From assembly GCF_016859125.1 (NCBI RefSeq), contig NZ_CP069338.1, forward strand, positions 11,907,501-11,971,500: 64,000 nucleotides of DNA, read 5' to 3'. The position numbers and the translations under genes were made by a program. Shown piece by piece: positions 8,151 to 18,342 of the stretch. The notes under the pieces are model-generated. The model did not search any database, had not been told where the DNA came from, and saw nothing but the letters and a program-made list of their open reading frames with translations. Each line of letters begins with the position of its first letter. Positions within the stretch are counted from its first letter, which is position 1. The stretch is from Archangium violaceum (lineage in GTDB: Bacteria; Myxococcota; Myxococcia; Myxococcales; Myxococcaceae).

Positions 8151-9964
8151 CACCCCTCCTTCTCCGCCACACGGAAGCGCTGCACCGTGGCCTTGAGATC
8201 CCTCGCCAGCGCGGACAGGTCCGTGTTGGCGGCGACCATCTGCTCCGTGGCCGCGGCGTTCTCCTCGGTGACACGCAGGATGTCGCCCATGGCCGTGGCG
8301 AGCTGATCCGTGCCCGTCTGCTGCTGTTGGGTGGCCAGGGAGATGGAGCGCACCGCGTGGGACGTCTGCCGCGCCAGCTCGAGGATGAGCCCCAGGCTCT
8401 GGTCCACCTGCGCCGCCAGCGAGGCGCCGCGCTCCGTCGTCTTCAGGCCCGCCTCCGTGGCCATCACCGCCGCCTGGGTGGCGTCGCGGATTTCATCGAT
8501 GAGCCGCTCGATGGCCAGCGTGGAGGACAGCACGTTCTCCGCCAGCCGGCGCATCTCCGCGGCCACCAACGAGAAGCCCCGGCCCGGCTCGCCCGCCTTG
8601 GTGCCCTCCAGCTCGGCGTTGAGCGCCAGCAGGTCCGACTTGTCGGCGATCTCGTTGATGAACTCCACCACCTTGCCGATCTGCTGCACGCGCTTGTTGA
8701 GCCGCACCACCGCGTCGGCGATGGCCTGGTTGTCGCCCTTCATGCGGTGCATGGCCGCGAGGAAGGCCGCCGCGCTGCGCTGCCCGCTCTGGGCCGCCGC
8801 GAAGGTGGTCTCCGCCATGGCCGACACCGACTCGGCGTTGACGGCGATCTGCTGGGCCGAGCGCGCCAGCTCCTCGGTGGTGGCGCGCGTCTCGTTGAGC
8901 GAGATGGCCTGCTCCCCCGCCCCGGACTCCTGGTCCGCCGAGGTGGCCACCAGCTGCTCGGTGGTGGAGGAGATTTGAAGTCCCGCGCGCTGCAACTGCA
9001 CGAGCGCCTGGGCGAGCTGCGCCTGCATGCGCGTGAAGGCGCCGGACACGGCCCACACCTCGTCCTCGGCGGGGATGAAGCGGGGGGTACGGACCTCGCC
9101 CTGGGCGATGCGGGTGGCGTCCTCCGAGAGAGCGCGCAGGGGCTCGGCCAGCGCGGTGCCGGCCACGTACGCCGTGCCCACCACCCACAACACCACCAGC
9201 CCGGCGAGCAACCCCAGGGGCAGACCGGTGGCCCGGCGCGCCCGGTGCACCACCTCCTTCTGCACCTTGGGATCCTTCGTCTCCAGGATCTGATCCAGCG
9301 TGCTCACGGTGCGGCTCACCGACACGTCGAGGATGAAGAAGGACGGACTGAGCACCGCCACCGCGGTGAACATCACCAGCCGCCGCCGCAGCCGCAGCCG
9401 CTCGGCGGGGATGGCCGCGATGACCTCCTGCGGTGACAGCCCCTGCGCGGCGATGCGCTCGGCGGCCCGGCGGCCCCGGCGCACCACCATCAGGTAGACG
9501 AGCATGGCGGACAGCGGCCCGAGCGACAGGCCCACCAGCCCGATGCGCAGTCCCGTGCTCCAGGGGGCGTCCGCCAGGGGCGAGAACGTCACCGCCAGCA
9601 TCAGCGTGCCGCCCAGCCACGCCTGGAGGGTGAACCAGAAGCAGCGCCCGGGGATGCGACGCACCTCCAGCAAGGCCCGGCGCAGATTCTCCGGATTGAC
9701 GGGCAGACGCCCCTGCTCCACCGCCCTCAACACGCGCAGCGCGTGCCGCTCCTGGGCGCCGGACAGGACGGTGTGCAGCACCAGGACCGCCGCCAGCAAC
9801 CCGAGGAAGAGCCAGCCACTGCCCGCGGGCACCGAGTGGGTGAGATGCCCGTACAGCAGCGCCAACGACAGGCCCACCGTGCCGGCCAGCCAGGCCGGAC
9901 GCGTGGTCCAGACCGCCAGGCCCTCGAGTCCCTCGGGGCCCGTCTGTCCCTCCGGCGCGCTCAA
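8150..9964 (-). CDS. Methyl-accepting chemotaxis protein, polytopic membrane type
   Basis: 604 aa if it starts at TTG 9962-9964. That TTG overlaps the upstream cheW stop (TTGA) and has a perfect AGGAGG four bases before it; the frame is open further upstream but without such a signal. Several hydrophobic segments occupy residues about 20-270, then a HAMP-like segment and a signalling domain with tip ADKSDLLALNAELEGTKAGE. It is a paralogue of the adjacent receptor with a divergent membrane part, which suggests different inputs into one kinase. Methylation by the local CheR and CheB is expected. Confidence 0.92.
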   Translation of the reverse strand: MSAPEGQTGPEGLEGLAVWTTRPAWLAGTVGLSLALLYGHLTHSVPAGSGWLFLGLLAAVLVLHTVLSGAQERHALRVLRAVEQGRLPVNPENLRRALLEVRRIPGRCFWFTLQAWLGGTLMLAVTFSPLADAPWSTGLRIGLVGLSLGPLSAMLVYLMVVRRGRRAAERIAAQGLSPQEVIAAIPAERLRLRRRLVMFTAVAVLSPSFFILDVSVSRTVSTLDQILETKDPKVQKEVVHRARRATGLPLGLLAGLVVLWVVGTAYVAGTALAEPLRALSEDATRIAQGEVRTPRFIPAEDEVWAVSGAFTRMQAQLAQALVQLQRAGLQISSTTEQLVATSADQESGAGEQAISLNETRATTEELARSAQQIAVNAESVSAMAETTFAAAQSGQRSAAAFLAAMHRMKGDNQAIADAVVRLNKRVQQIGKVVEFINEIADKSDLLALNAELEGTKAGEPGRGFSLVAAEMRRLAENVLSSTLAIERLIDEIRDATQAAVMATEAGLKTTERGASLAAQVDQSLGLILELARQTSHAVRSISLATQQQQTGTDQLATAMGDILRVTEENAAATEQMVAANTDLSALARDLKATVQRFRVAEKEG

Positions 9965-10341
9965 GCGGCCTCCTGGGTGGAGGGCGCCAGGAAACGCCCG
10001 AAGTCGACCAGCGACATCATCGGCCACAAGGCGCCGCGCACCTGGACGAAGCCACGCAGGCTGCCCCCCGCCACCCGGCCCAGCAACGCCGGGGCGGGAA
10101 ACACGGTGAGCGGCTCGGAGTCGATCTCCAGCGCGTCCACGCCCACCGCTTCACCCGTGGCGGCCACGAGGATGCGCTCGGAACCCACGCCCCCGTCGAA
10201 GGCCTGGTTCGCGCAACCGGCCCGGCCCCCGAAGGTGCTGGGAGACTCGATGGTGGCCACCTCGTGCGCGGCGAACGCCACCCGATTGGTGCCCGCCCGA
10301 CACAGGAGCATGCCCGTGACACTGCGGCTGCCCGGGGCCAT
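9961..10341 (-). CDS. cheW: CheW-like coupling protein
   Basis: 126 aa single CheW domain. LLCRAGTNRVAFAAHEVATI is the typical first strand pair, and FVQVRGALWPMMSLVDFGRF corresponds to the R-G-x-x-x-P-x-x-x-L motif. It should bridge receptors to the CheA hybrid. It starts 3 bp after the stop of the other cheW, and its stop overlaps the TTG start of the receptor. Two dissimilar CheW proteins in one cluster recall FrzA and FrzB of the Frz system. Confidence 0.85.
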   Translation of the reverse strand: MAPGSRSVTGMLLCRAGTNRVAFAAHEVATIESPSTFGGRAGCANQAFDGGVGSERILVAATGEAVGVDALEIDSEPLTVFPAPALLGRVAGGSLRGFVQVRGALWPMMSLVDFGRFLAPSTQEAA

Positions 10342-10344
10342 GGC

Positions 10345-10779
10345 TCAGACCCCCTGGCTGAGGTGATCGAACAAGCCCTCGGGATCGATGACCGCCACGT
10401 CGCGCTGGGCGCTGCGGGCAGGCCCCCGCAGGTGGAGGTGCACCCCGTTGATGCCCAGCGGCTCCAGGCGGCCATCCACCTGGGAGACACCGGCCACCCG
10501 GCTGGCCGTGAGCGCCAGGGTGCCTCGAGTCAGCCGCACCAGCACCGCGCGGCGCGTGGGCTCACTCTCTCCAGATACCAGCATGCTCATGTCCACCACG
10601 GGGATGACCTCTCCGCGGTGGGCGAACACGCCCAGCAGGTGCCCGGGAGCTCCGGGCACCCGCGTCAGCTCGGGAAAGCTGACCACTTCCGCCGCGCATT
10701 CAGCCGGTACGGCGTACCAGCTGCTCCCGCAGGCGAATACGAGGTAGGACTGCCGTGTCTCGGTCTCGGTCGAGGCCAT
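10345..10779 (-). CDS. cheW: CheW-like coupling protein
   Basis: 144 aa. The CheW fold is clear: YLVFACGSSWYAVPAECAAE at the N-terminus and LLGVFAHRGEVIPVVDMSML as the core motif. It is the first che gene of the set, starting only 27 bp after the stop of the Pal-like lipoprotein gene, so both are probably on one transcript. Its partner is the CheA hybrid and one or both receptors downstream. Confidence 0.9.
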   Translation of the reverse strand: MASTETETRQSYLVFACGSSWYAVPAECAAEVVSFPELTRVPGAPGHLLGVFAHRGEVIPVVDMSMLVSGESEPTRRAVLVRLTRGTLALTASRVAGVSQVDGRLEPLGINGVHLHLRGPARSAQRDVAVIDPEGLFDHLSQGV

Positions 10780-10806
10780 TGCGCGCGCAGCCTACCTCAA
10801 GGACGG

Positions 10807-11562
10807 CTAGCGCACGAACTCGACGCGACGGTTGGCCTCCCAGGCCTCCTCGGTGGCCCCCTGCTCGACCGGCCGGTTCTCGCCGTAACCCACCGACTTG
10901 ATCTGCCTGGCCGGCACGCCCAGGTCCACCAGGTACTTCTTCACCGCGGCGGCGCGCTTCTGGGAGAGCTGGAGGTTGTACTCCTCGGTGCCACGCTCGT
11001 CCGCGTGCCCGGCGAGCTCCAGGCTGCCGGTGCCACCGGCCTTGAGGCACTCGGCCAGCTCACTCAGCCGGCTCTGGGCCTCGGGGGTCAGGGAGGCCTC
11101 GTTGAAGCCGAAGCGCAGCGGCTCCCAGTTGCACTCGGCCTTCTGGGCGGAGGCCACGCACTGGTTGCCCTGGCACTCCTGGCCCTCGGCGCAGTCCGTG
11201 CTGGAGTTGCAGGCGCCCGGAGGCAGCGCGCAGCGGCCCCTCTGGCACTCCTGGGCGCCCTGGCACTGGGCCTTGGAGGTGCACTGCGGCTCCGCGCACT
11301 TGCCGGCCTCGCAGATCCTCCCGCCCGTGCACTGATCATCGGTCGTGCACTCGGGGCCCTTGGGCACGCACTTGCTGCCCTGGCACGCGAAGCCCTCCTT
11401 GCAGTTGGCGTCGGTGGCGCACTCCTGGCAGGTGCCATTGACGCACACCTCCCCCCGCTCCTGGCAGGTCTCGTCGCTCTTGCAGTTGGGGTAGGTCGGC
11501 GGACAACCGGCCAGCACCGCCACGGCGAGGGCAAGCCCCGCAACCATCGAGATCCGACGCAT
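10807..11562 (-). CDS. Pal/OmpA-family lipoprotein with Cys-rich repeats
   Basis: 251 aa. The signal peptide ends in lipobox LAGC (Cys20). Residues about 25-140 carry short Cys-rich units of the kind CxxDxxCxxGxxCxxxxC, common in myxobacterial outer-membrane lipoproteins. The C-terminal OmpA domain has FGFNEASLTPEAQSRL, LAGHADERGTEEYNLQLSQK and ENRPVEQG, the peptidoglycan-binding Pal signature. The start has a GGAGGAG ribosome site. It anchors the outer membrane to the wall. Its place directly upstream of the che genes, with a CpoB-like gene downstream of them, links the cluster to the envelope. Confidence 0.88.
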   Translation of the reverse strand: MRRISMVAGLALAVAVLAGCPPTYPNCKSDETCQERGEVCVNGTCQECATDANCKEGFACQGSKCVPKGPECTTDDQCTGGRICEAGKCAEPQCTSKAQCQGAQECQRGRCALPPGACNSSTDCAEGQECQGNQCVASAQKAECNWEPLRFGFNEASLTPEAQSRLSELAECLKAGGTGSLELAGHADERGTEEYNLQLSQKRAAAVKKYLVDLGVPARQIKSVGYGENRPVEQGATEEAWEANRRVEFVR

Positions 11563-11718
11563 TTCTCCTCCGAATAATTAGATGTCGTCCAACGGACGAG
11601 TCGACCTGTCCGCGTCTAGCCCGGCCCTGAATGCGGAGTCAAAGCCTTTTGTCCCGACGGCAAGGTTGCACCCAGGCCCCACGAGTGTCCACACAACCCC
11701 TGAGAATACAAAGCATTT

Positions 11719-12123
11719 CTACCGGGCGCGGCACTCGCCCTCCTCCCAGCGCGGCCGCGGCCTGCGGGTCAGGCCACAGTTGGACTTGAGGTCCGCCTCC
11801 GCCTGCCACTCGCGCTCGGCCTTCTCGAGTGCCTCGAGCTTCGCCCGGAGCGCCACCACATCCGTCGTCCGCGAGCAGTAGGCGATGTACTCGCGCGGCC
11901 CGCCGCAGGGCTTGTGGCCGAACCCCGCCACCTCACACTCCTCCACCTTCCCGCACCCGCGCGGATTGGCCAGCGCCCGAGCCTCGCTCGCGAGCGTCTC
12001 GGCCCGCTGCTTCGCCTTCGAGCCCTTCTCCGCCTTCGAGCCCTTCCCCGCCTCCGCCCCACCCGCCGCCACCAGCAGCAGCGCCACCACCCACGCGCTC
12101 CTCCGGACAGTCTTCAACGCCAT
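11719..12123 (-). CDS. Small secreted Cys-containing protein of unknown function
   Basis: 134 aa from ATG 12121-12123, preceded by GGGGAGG; the frame is open upstream but that part looks non-coding. Residues 1-25 are a signal peptide (WVVALLLVAAGGAEA). The mature part has a Lys/Ser-rich stretch (GSKAEKGSKAKQ), then six Cys residues spread through CGKVEECEV, KPCGGPREYIAYCS, NCGLT and GECRAR, probably disulphide-bonded. I recognise no family beyond a general myxobacterial type. It lies between the protease and the Pal-like gene, all on the same strand. Confidence 0.7.
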   Translation of the reverse strand: MALKTVRRSAWVVALLLVAAGGAEAGKGSKAEKGSKAKQRAETLASEARALANPRGCGKVEECEVAGFGHKPCGGPREYIAYCSRTTDVVALRAKLEALEKAEREWQAEADLKSNCGLTRRPRPRWEEGECRAR

Positions 12124-12218
12124 GGAGTACCTCCCCGTCTCGTTCAAAAAGCAGAACGCGCCGGATGGGAGGAGCCCACACCAGCGCGTTCCGGTCAACC
12201 GGCTCATCTACCCGACAA

Positions 12219-12245
12219 CCGGGCGGAGCGAGCCTCTCCGCCCGG
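12219..12245 (-). terminator. GC-rich hairpin downstream of the S8 protease gene
   Basis: A perfect 9-bp inverted repeat (CCGGGCGGA / TCCGCCCGG) with a 9-nt loop lies about 50 bp after the protease stop. There is no T tract, so it may act as a weak or Rho-assisted terminator, or protect the mRNA end. Confidence 0.45.
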
Positions 12246-12294
12246 CCAGGTCCCGGCGCGCCGACTCAGCGGGCGCCCGGGACCGCGTCACGTC

Positions 12295-15200
12295 TCAGGC
12301 GGCCTTCTTCGCCTGACGACGCCGACGCACGGTCACGTACCGAGCCAGGGCGAACAGACCCATGTAGAGGCTCGCGTCCGTGCCCGAGGTGGCACCACAG
12401 CCGCAGCTGCCGTTGTCGTCTCCGTCGCCGTTGCCATCGCCGCCCGTGCTGGCCGGCGTGACGTTGGTCTGCGCGGCACCCGTCAGGGTGGCCGACTCGG
12501 TATCCGTCAGGGTGAGCGTCTTCAGACCCAGGGACTTGAAGGTCACCTTCAGGTCGGAGATCTCGCCCTGCGCGAAGACCGTGTTGGACGGCAGCACCGC
12601 CTCCGCATCGGAGCTCGTCACCTTGACCGAGCCGGAGTAGGAGGTGGCCAGGTTGCCGTAGGCGTCGAACGCCTTGGCGGAGATGGAGATCTCCTGGTCC
12701 ACGGGGAGGCTCGCGGGGAGCGCCAGCGAGAAGCTGACGGCCGAACCCGACGTCACATCGAATGCCGCGCTCGTCGCACCCGTGAAGCCCTGGGCAGCCG
12801 CCACCAGCGTGTAGCCGGTGCCAGCCGTGCGCAGGGAGAGGCCATCGAACGTGGCCACGCCGTTGACCGCGGAGACCGAGGCCGTGCCCAGCAGCGAGCC
12901 ACCCGTCGGATTCGCGCCGAGGCTCAGGATCACCAGGGCGTTGCTCCCGGTGAGCACGTTGCCGTGCGCGTCCTGCAACTCCACCTCGATCGGGCCCAGG
13001 GAGGCACCCGCCGCGACGCCGCTCAGCGAGCCGCGGAACACCAGGCGCCCCGTCTCGGAGGCGTTCGGGACGACGTTGAAGGCCGGCGAGATGGCGGACT
13101 CCAGACCCGCCGCCTCCGCCTTGAGCGCGTAACCCGTGCCCACCTTGTCCACGGAGAGACCCGAGAAGGTGGCCACACCACCGGAGGCGGTGACCGTCGT
13201 CGTACCGCCCAGGGTGGCGCCCGCCGCGTTCTCGAGCGACAGGGTCACCTCGGGCGTCGCACCGGAGATGATGTTGCCGGCGCTGTCCTGCACCGCCACG
13301 CGCACCGTGAACGCCGAGCCCACGGCCGTGTTGTCAGCCGGCGTGCTGGTGAAGACGAGCCGCGAGGCCGCGCCCGCCCTCACGTCGAAGCCGACGCTGG
13401 TGTCCGAGTAGATGCCGCTCGTGCCCGCCAGCAGGGTGTAGTTGATGCCAGGGCGGCTCACCTTCAGGTCATTGAAGGTGGCCACACCCTCCACCGCGCT
13501 CACCGTGGTCGTACCACTCAGGCTCGCACCACCCGGGTTGTTGCCCAGCGACATCGTCACCGAAGCGGTGGACTGCGTCGCCAGGTTGCCCTCCTTGTCG
13601 AAGAACGAGACATGCACGGCCGGGTCGATGGGGGAACCCGCGAGCACGTTGGAGGGCTGCTGGGTGATGATCGCCCGGTAGGGCGCGCCAGGCGTGGTCG
13701 CGAAGGCCTCGCTGCTCGCCGTGGTGAACGAGCCGGAGGAGGCGACCAGCGTGTGGCTGGTGCCCACCTTGTTGATGGACAGGTCGCTGAAGGTGGCCAC
13801 GCCGCCCACCGCCGCCACCTTGGTGGTGCCGGAGAGCACGCTACCCGAAGGGCTGCCGGTCCCCAGCGAGAGGGTGACCTCGGCCGTGGACGTGGTCTGG
13901 TTGCCGAACGCGTCCTGGATGGTCACCTGCACCGCCGGGGTGATGGGCGAGCCCGCCACGGTGGTGGAGGGCTGGGTCACGAAGGCCAGCTTCGACGCCG
14001 CCGCCACGGAGATGTCGAAGGCCGAGCTGGTGGCCTCGGCGAAGCCGCGGCCGGAGGCCTTCAGCGTGTAGCCCGTGCCCACCTTGTCGATGGACAGGTT
14101 GCTGAAGGTGGCGACACCGGCGGTCGTGGTCGCGGTCGTGGTGCCCGACAGCGTGCCAGAGCCCGGGTTGTTGGCGATGGCGAGCGAGACGTTGAACGCG
14201 CCCGTCGTCACCAGGTTTCCATCCTTGTCCAGCACGCTCACCGTCACCGCCGGGGAGAGGGTGGCTCCCGCGACCGCGTTGGAGGGCTGCGCGGTGAAGG
14301 CCAGCTTGCTCGCGGTGGTGACGAGGGTGCTCCCCGTGCCCGTGATGGACGGGGCCGCCGCGTCCTTCGCGGTGATGGACTGATCGCCAAGGGTGTTGAA
14401 GGTGACGGACAAGCCGCTCGCCACGCCCGCGGAGAAGGCCGCGCTCGCCGGCAGAGTCGCCGCGCTATCGGTGCTGGTGAAGGTGGCCGTGCCCGTGTAG
14501 CCGGTGGCCACCAGACCCAGCGAGTCCACCGCCGTGACACTGAAGGAGATCGCACGGTCGATCGGCACCGCTTCCGGCAGACCGGTCACCTTGTAGGCGA
14601 CGGCTGGGCCCGGAGGAGGCACGTGGGTGGAGCAGCTCGCCGCCGAGTCCATCGGGAGGCGGACGTCGTCCACGTAGAAGCCCTCCGCGTTGGAGGTGGA
14701 GTCACTGTAGAACTTGAACCCGAACCACACCGTCTTGCCAGCCAGCGCGCCCAGGTTGACGGTGACCGCCTTGAGCGAGCCGTTGGCGCCCTTGTTCGCC
14801 GAGGTCCAGATGCGCGTGGTCGTGCTGCTGCGGAGCGTGTCGTCATAACCACCGGCCGAGATGTACGGCTGCGTGGCCGACACCGCGTCGGGCACGTTGG
14901 TCCAGGGACCGCTCGCGCCCGTGGTGCTGTAGACGAGCCAGGCACCGTCGTAGCGGTTCTCGAAGTCGTACCAGACGTTGAACGTCATCTGGGGGCTGCC
15001 CCCCTCCGAGATGCGGAAGCCGTTGATGCCAGCCGCGACCGAGCCGTTACCACCCAGCACCAGCGTGTGCTGCTGGCTGGAGAGGTAGGTGCCGCCGCAG
15101 CTCGTGGTGGTCGCGCCCATGCGGTACGCGCTCGTGGCCGACTGGTAGTGGCAGCCGGAGACGATGGCCATGGTGGCCGCGTTGCCCGTGCCCGCCGTCG

Positions 15201-18200
15201 GGACCCAGTACGCGGAAGCGTTGGCCGGCCGGTTGGCGTCGAAGTCGTCGAAGAACGTCCCCGGGGTGATGATGCCGGTGGGGATCGCCGACTTGCGCGC
15301 CGTGTTCGCATCCTCGATGGTGGCCGAGCTCACCTCGGTGGCGCGCACGACGTAGTAGTACGCGGTGCCGCTCGCCAGGTTCTGGTCATCCGCGAACGAG
15401 GTGCCCGTCACACCCGTGGCGATCCGGTTGGCCGCCGAGGGGGTGAAGTCCGCCGTGGTGCTCCGGTACACCGAGTAGGTGATGCTGCCGCCACAGATGG
15501 GCGTGGCCGCGGACCAGCTCAGGGTGGTGGCGCAGGTGTTCGCGGCGGCGTTGGTCACGGAGGCCAGGCCCTCGAAGGAGGGAGGCAGCGCGCACACGCC
15601 CGTGGCCGTCACCGACGCCTCGTTGGACGCGGGAGACTCGGCGCACTCCTTCGCGCGCACCACGTAGTAGTACGTCGTACCGCCCGACACGCCCGAGTCC
15701 ACGAACGGCGCGGCCGACGCGGTGCCCACGCGGGTGTACGGCCCGCCCGGCGTGGTGGCCCGGTAGATGTTGTACGAGGGCGAACCGTTGGTGGCCCAGT
15801 TCACCTCGATGGTGTTGTCACCGCTCGCGGCGGCCGTCACGCCCGTGGGCGCAACGGTGGCGGTGGCGCAGGAGTTGTAGGCGATGAGCGCGAAGTCCTG
15901 ATCCAGCGTCGTGCCGTTGTTCGGCACGCCGTCGGAGTTCACGTTGGTCGCCGTCACCGTCACGGTGTAGGCGCCCTCGACGCCCGCGGGCAGGAAGACG
16001 TTCTCCACGTTGTTGGCGCTGTCCGCCGTGCCGCCCGTGATCGAGTTGGCACCGGAGAAGACGTTGCCCTTGTACGTGTTGCCGCCCACCGTCACGGTGA
16101 GGTCCAGGTTGTTCTTCCAGGCGCTACCGGTGGTGGAGCCCGGCGCGTCCGTCCACGCCAGCGTCACGCGGAAGGGCCTGGTCGAATCCCCCACCACGCC
16201 GGAGAAGGTCCGCGTCTGGCCGGAGGCGGTGAAGAGGTTGGCCGGGTTCTGGTCATCCAGCAGGCGCGGGACGCCGTCGAACGCCATGCCCAGGTCCATC
16301 AGACCCGTGCCCTGGTTGTTGGAGAAGAGCGAATCGTTGGCCCCCGAGCCCGTCATGTAACGGGTCGAGTTCATCAGATAGGCCTTCGTCATCGCCGGGG
16401 TGGGCGCGCCCATGCCCTGGTTGATGAAGTACTGACGGAGCAGGGCCGTACCACCGGCCACCGCGGGGGTGGAGTGGCTGGTGCCCGAGGAGGCCGTGTA
16501 CCACTGCTGGCCCGCTGGGTGGAAATCGCTGTTGAAGCCAGCGCAGACACCCGAGGCGTCGAAGCAGGAGAGCGCCTGACCCAGGGGGTTGCCCGGAGTG
16601 GGAGCATGCTGGCCATCGGCCTGGGCCACGCCACCCGACACGTGCGTGCCCGGCGCCATGATGTCCGGCTTCTTGCGGCCGTCATCGGTGGGACCGCGGC
16701 TGGAGAAGCCCGCCACGTCGTGGAGGCTGTTGGCGTCCGAGTCGGTGGTGCCGCAGGCATCCGCGCCGCCGAAGGGATGGACGTTCTCCGAGGCGCCCAC
16801 GGTGATGACGTTCTTGCCCGTGCCGGGGCTGCCCACCGAGTTCGTCGTCGGGCCGTCGTTACCCGCCGCGAAGAGGATGACCATTTCCTGGTTGCCCGAA
16901 TTGGCCACCGCGGAGCCCGTGGGCTGCGCGTCGCGGACGAGCGCGTCGTACTGCTGCGCGTCCGTGGTGTACGCGCTGGTGCTCGCGCCCCAGCTGTTGG
17001 TGCTGATGCGCATGCCGTCGCGGTAGGCGCGCGACTGCAGGTCCTCGTAGTCCGGCTCGGTGAAGGAGCCCGGGTCGAAGACCACCGACGAGCCCACCTT
17101 CACGAAGGGCGCCACGCCCAGGCCGTAGTTGTAACCCGCAGTGTCCGCGTAGGGAGCGCCGGTCAGGTTGACGTAGCCCGCCACGATGTGGCTGTTGATG
17201 TTGCCATGACCGTCGCAGCCGGAGATGGTGCTACCGGAGCTCGGCGTGCCCTCCAGACGGTTGTAGACGACGCGGCTGGTGCCGGTGATGTTTCCGTCGA
17301 TGTACAGACCGAAGTGGTTGGGCGACTGCGTCCCGTTGTCCAGGCCGCTGTCGCTCACGTCCACGCCGAAGCCGGACGCGGTGAACTGCTCCTGGGAGAA
17401 GCCCTTGGACGCCAGCCACGCCAGGTAGCCCGGACCGGTCGGATTGGTCCCGGTCACCTGCCCGGCGAGGATCATGTTCTGCCGCTCGTCGAACTTCTTC
17501 GGCTGGATGCGCGGCTGGATGGACAGGACGTCCGGACGCTGAACGATCTCGTTGACGGCCTTCCGGTCCACATAGGCCACCACGTTCACGTAGCCCAGCG
17601 ACTTGCGGATGACGGGCTCGCGCGTCTGGAACTTGCGGATCAGCTCCAGCGTCTCGCCATTCGTCTCGTCGTCCTCGATGAGCTGGATGGTGTAGGCGGC
17701 CGTGGTGACCGTGTTGACGGTCGGGTGCAGCTTGTAGTCATCCAGGTACTCACCGTCCCACCGGATGACCGGGGCCGCGGTGATGTGCTTCTGCAGGCTG
17801 CTCATCGCGGCGACATCGCCGTAGACGAGGTAGGCGTTGTTGGGGATGTACGACACCACCTGGACGCCCGTGGCCTCCAGCGCCTTGTACCACTCGGGCC
17901 GCACCGGGCCGTCGAAGTGCACGATGTGGAAGCTCTTGCCGGCGGCCATCTTCTTCATGCCGCGCATCGACTTCGCGTGCTCGGACGAGGTGTCGATCAC
18001 CCCCGCGTTCAGCAGGATCTGATCGTAGTCGTCGCGCAGTTCCACATCCTGTGCAGCGGGCAGCGAGTCCAGGGTGGCATCATCCACCTCGACCAGCTTG
18101 TAGGAGCCGTAGTCACCAATGACCCTGGCGCCCTTCTGCTCGAGCGCCGCGGCCTTCTCCGCGCTCAACTGCACCTTGTGGAACGGCGCCTTCGAACGAT

Positions 18201-18342
18201 AGCCCTCGATGCGCTGCTGGTTGGTTGGCTCACTCCCCGAGCCCCCACACGCCAGCGCCGTCGCGAGTCAGGCCACGCCAAGCACCCCCGCGGCACGGCC
18301 GCGAGTGCGCATACCGGTTGGCCGGTACGCCGATTCCGTCAT
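12295..18342 (-). CDS. Large S8 (Kp43-like) serine protease lipoprotein with Fn3/Ig-like repeats and MYXO-CTERM; in-frame TGA in signal peptide
   Basis: Read from ATG 18340-18342 there are 2,016 codons, but codon 25 is TGA (18268-18270). It sits inside an otherwise perfect lipoprotein signal (VLGVA, stop, LATALACGGSG). Without readthrough, translation could only begin at an internal start such as GTG 18174 and would lack a signal. Numbering from there: catalytic Asp near 275 (VDVSDSGLDNG), His near 323 (CDGHGNINSHIVAG), Asn in ILFAAGNDG and Ser in SSGTSHSTPAVAGG (Met replaced by His in the usual GTSMATP). A P-domain-like region, two Fn3 domains, a MAM/lectin-like region, seven Ig-like units and a MYXO-CTERM tail (GSCGCGA, a hydrophobic stretch, RRRR) follow. 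The TGA may be a recent nonsense mutation or a sequencing error. Confidence 0.88.
12744..14307 (-). repeat. Five tandem Ig-like repeats (about 315 bp each) in the protease gene
   Basis: Units begin near 14307, 13992, 13680, 13363 and 13048. Each starts KLAF/RLVF-like, continues with QPS-x-x-x-AG and contains GVATFS(N/D)L with KVGT-x-YTL. A related but different unit lies on each side (around PEAVPIDRAISFSV and PASLPVDQEISISA). They probably form a stalk or a binding surface outside the cell, and tandem near-identity makes the array prone to length change. Confidence 0.8.

Noticed and set aside
18226-18270. The TGA in the protease signal peptide as a second selenocysteine codon
   Set aside because: No hairpin with a GGTCT-type loop follows at the needed distance, and selenocysteine in a cleaved signal peptide makes no sense. 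Nonsense mutation or sequencing error is more likely.
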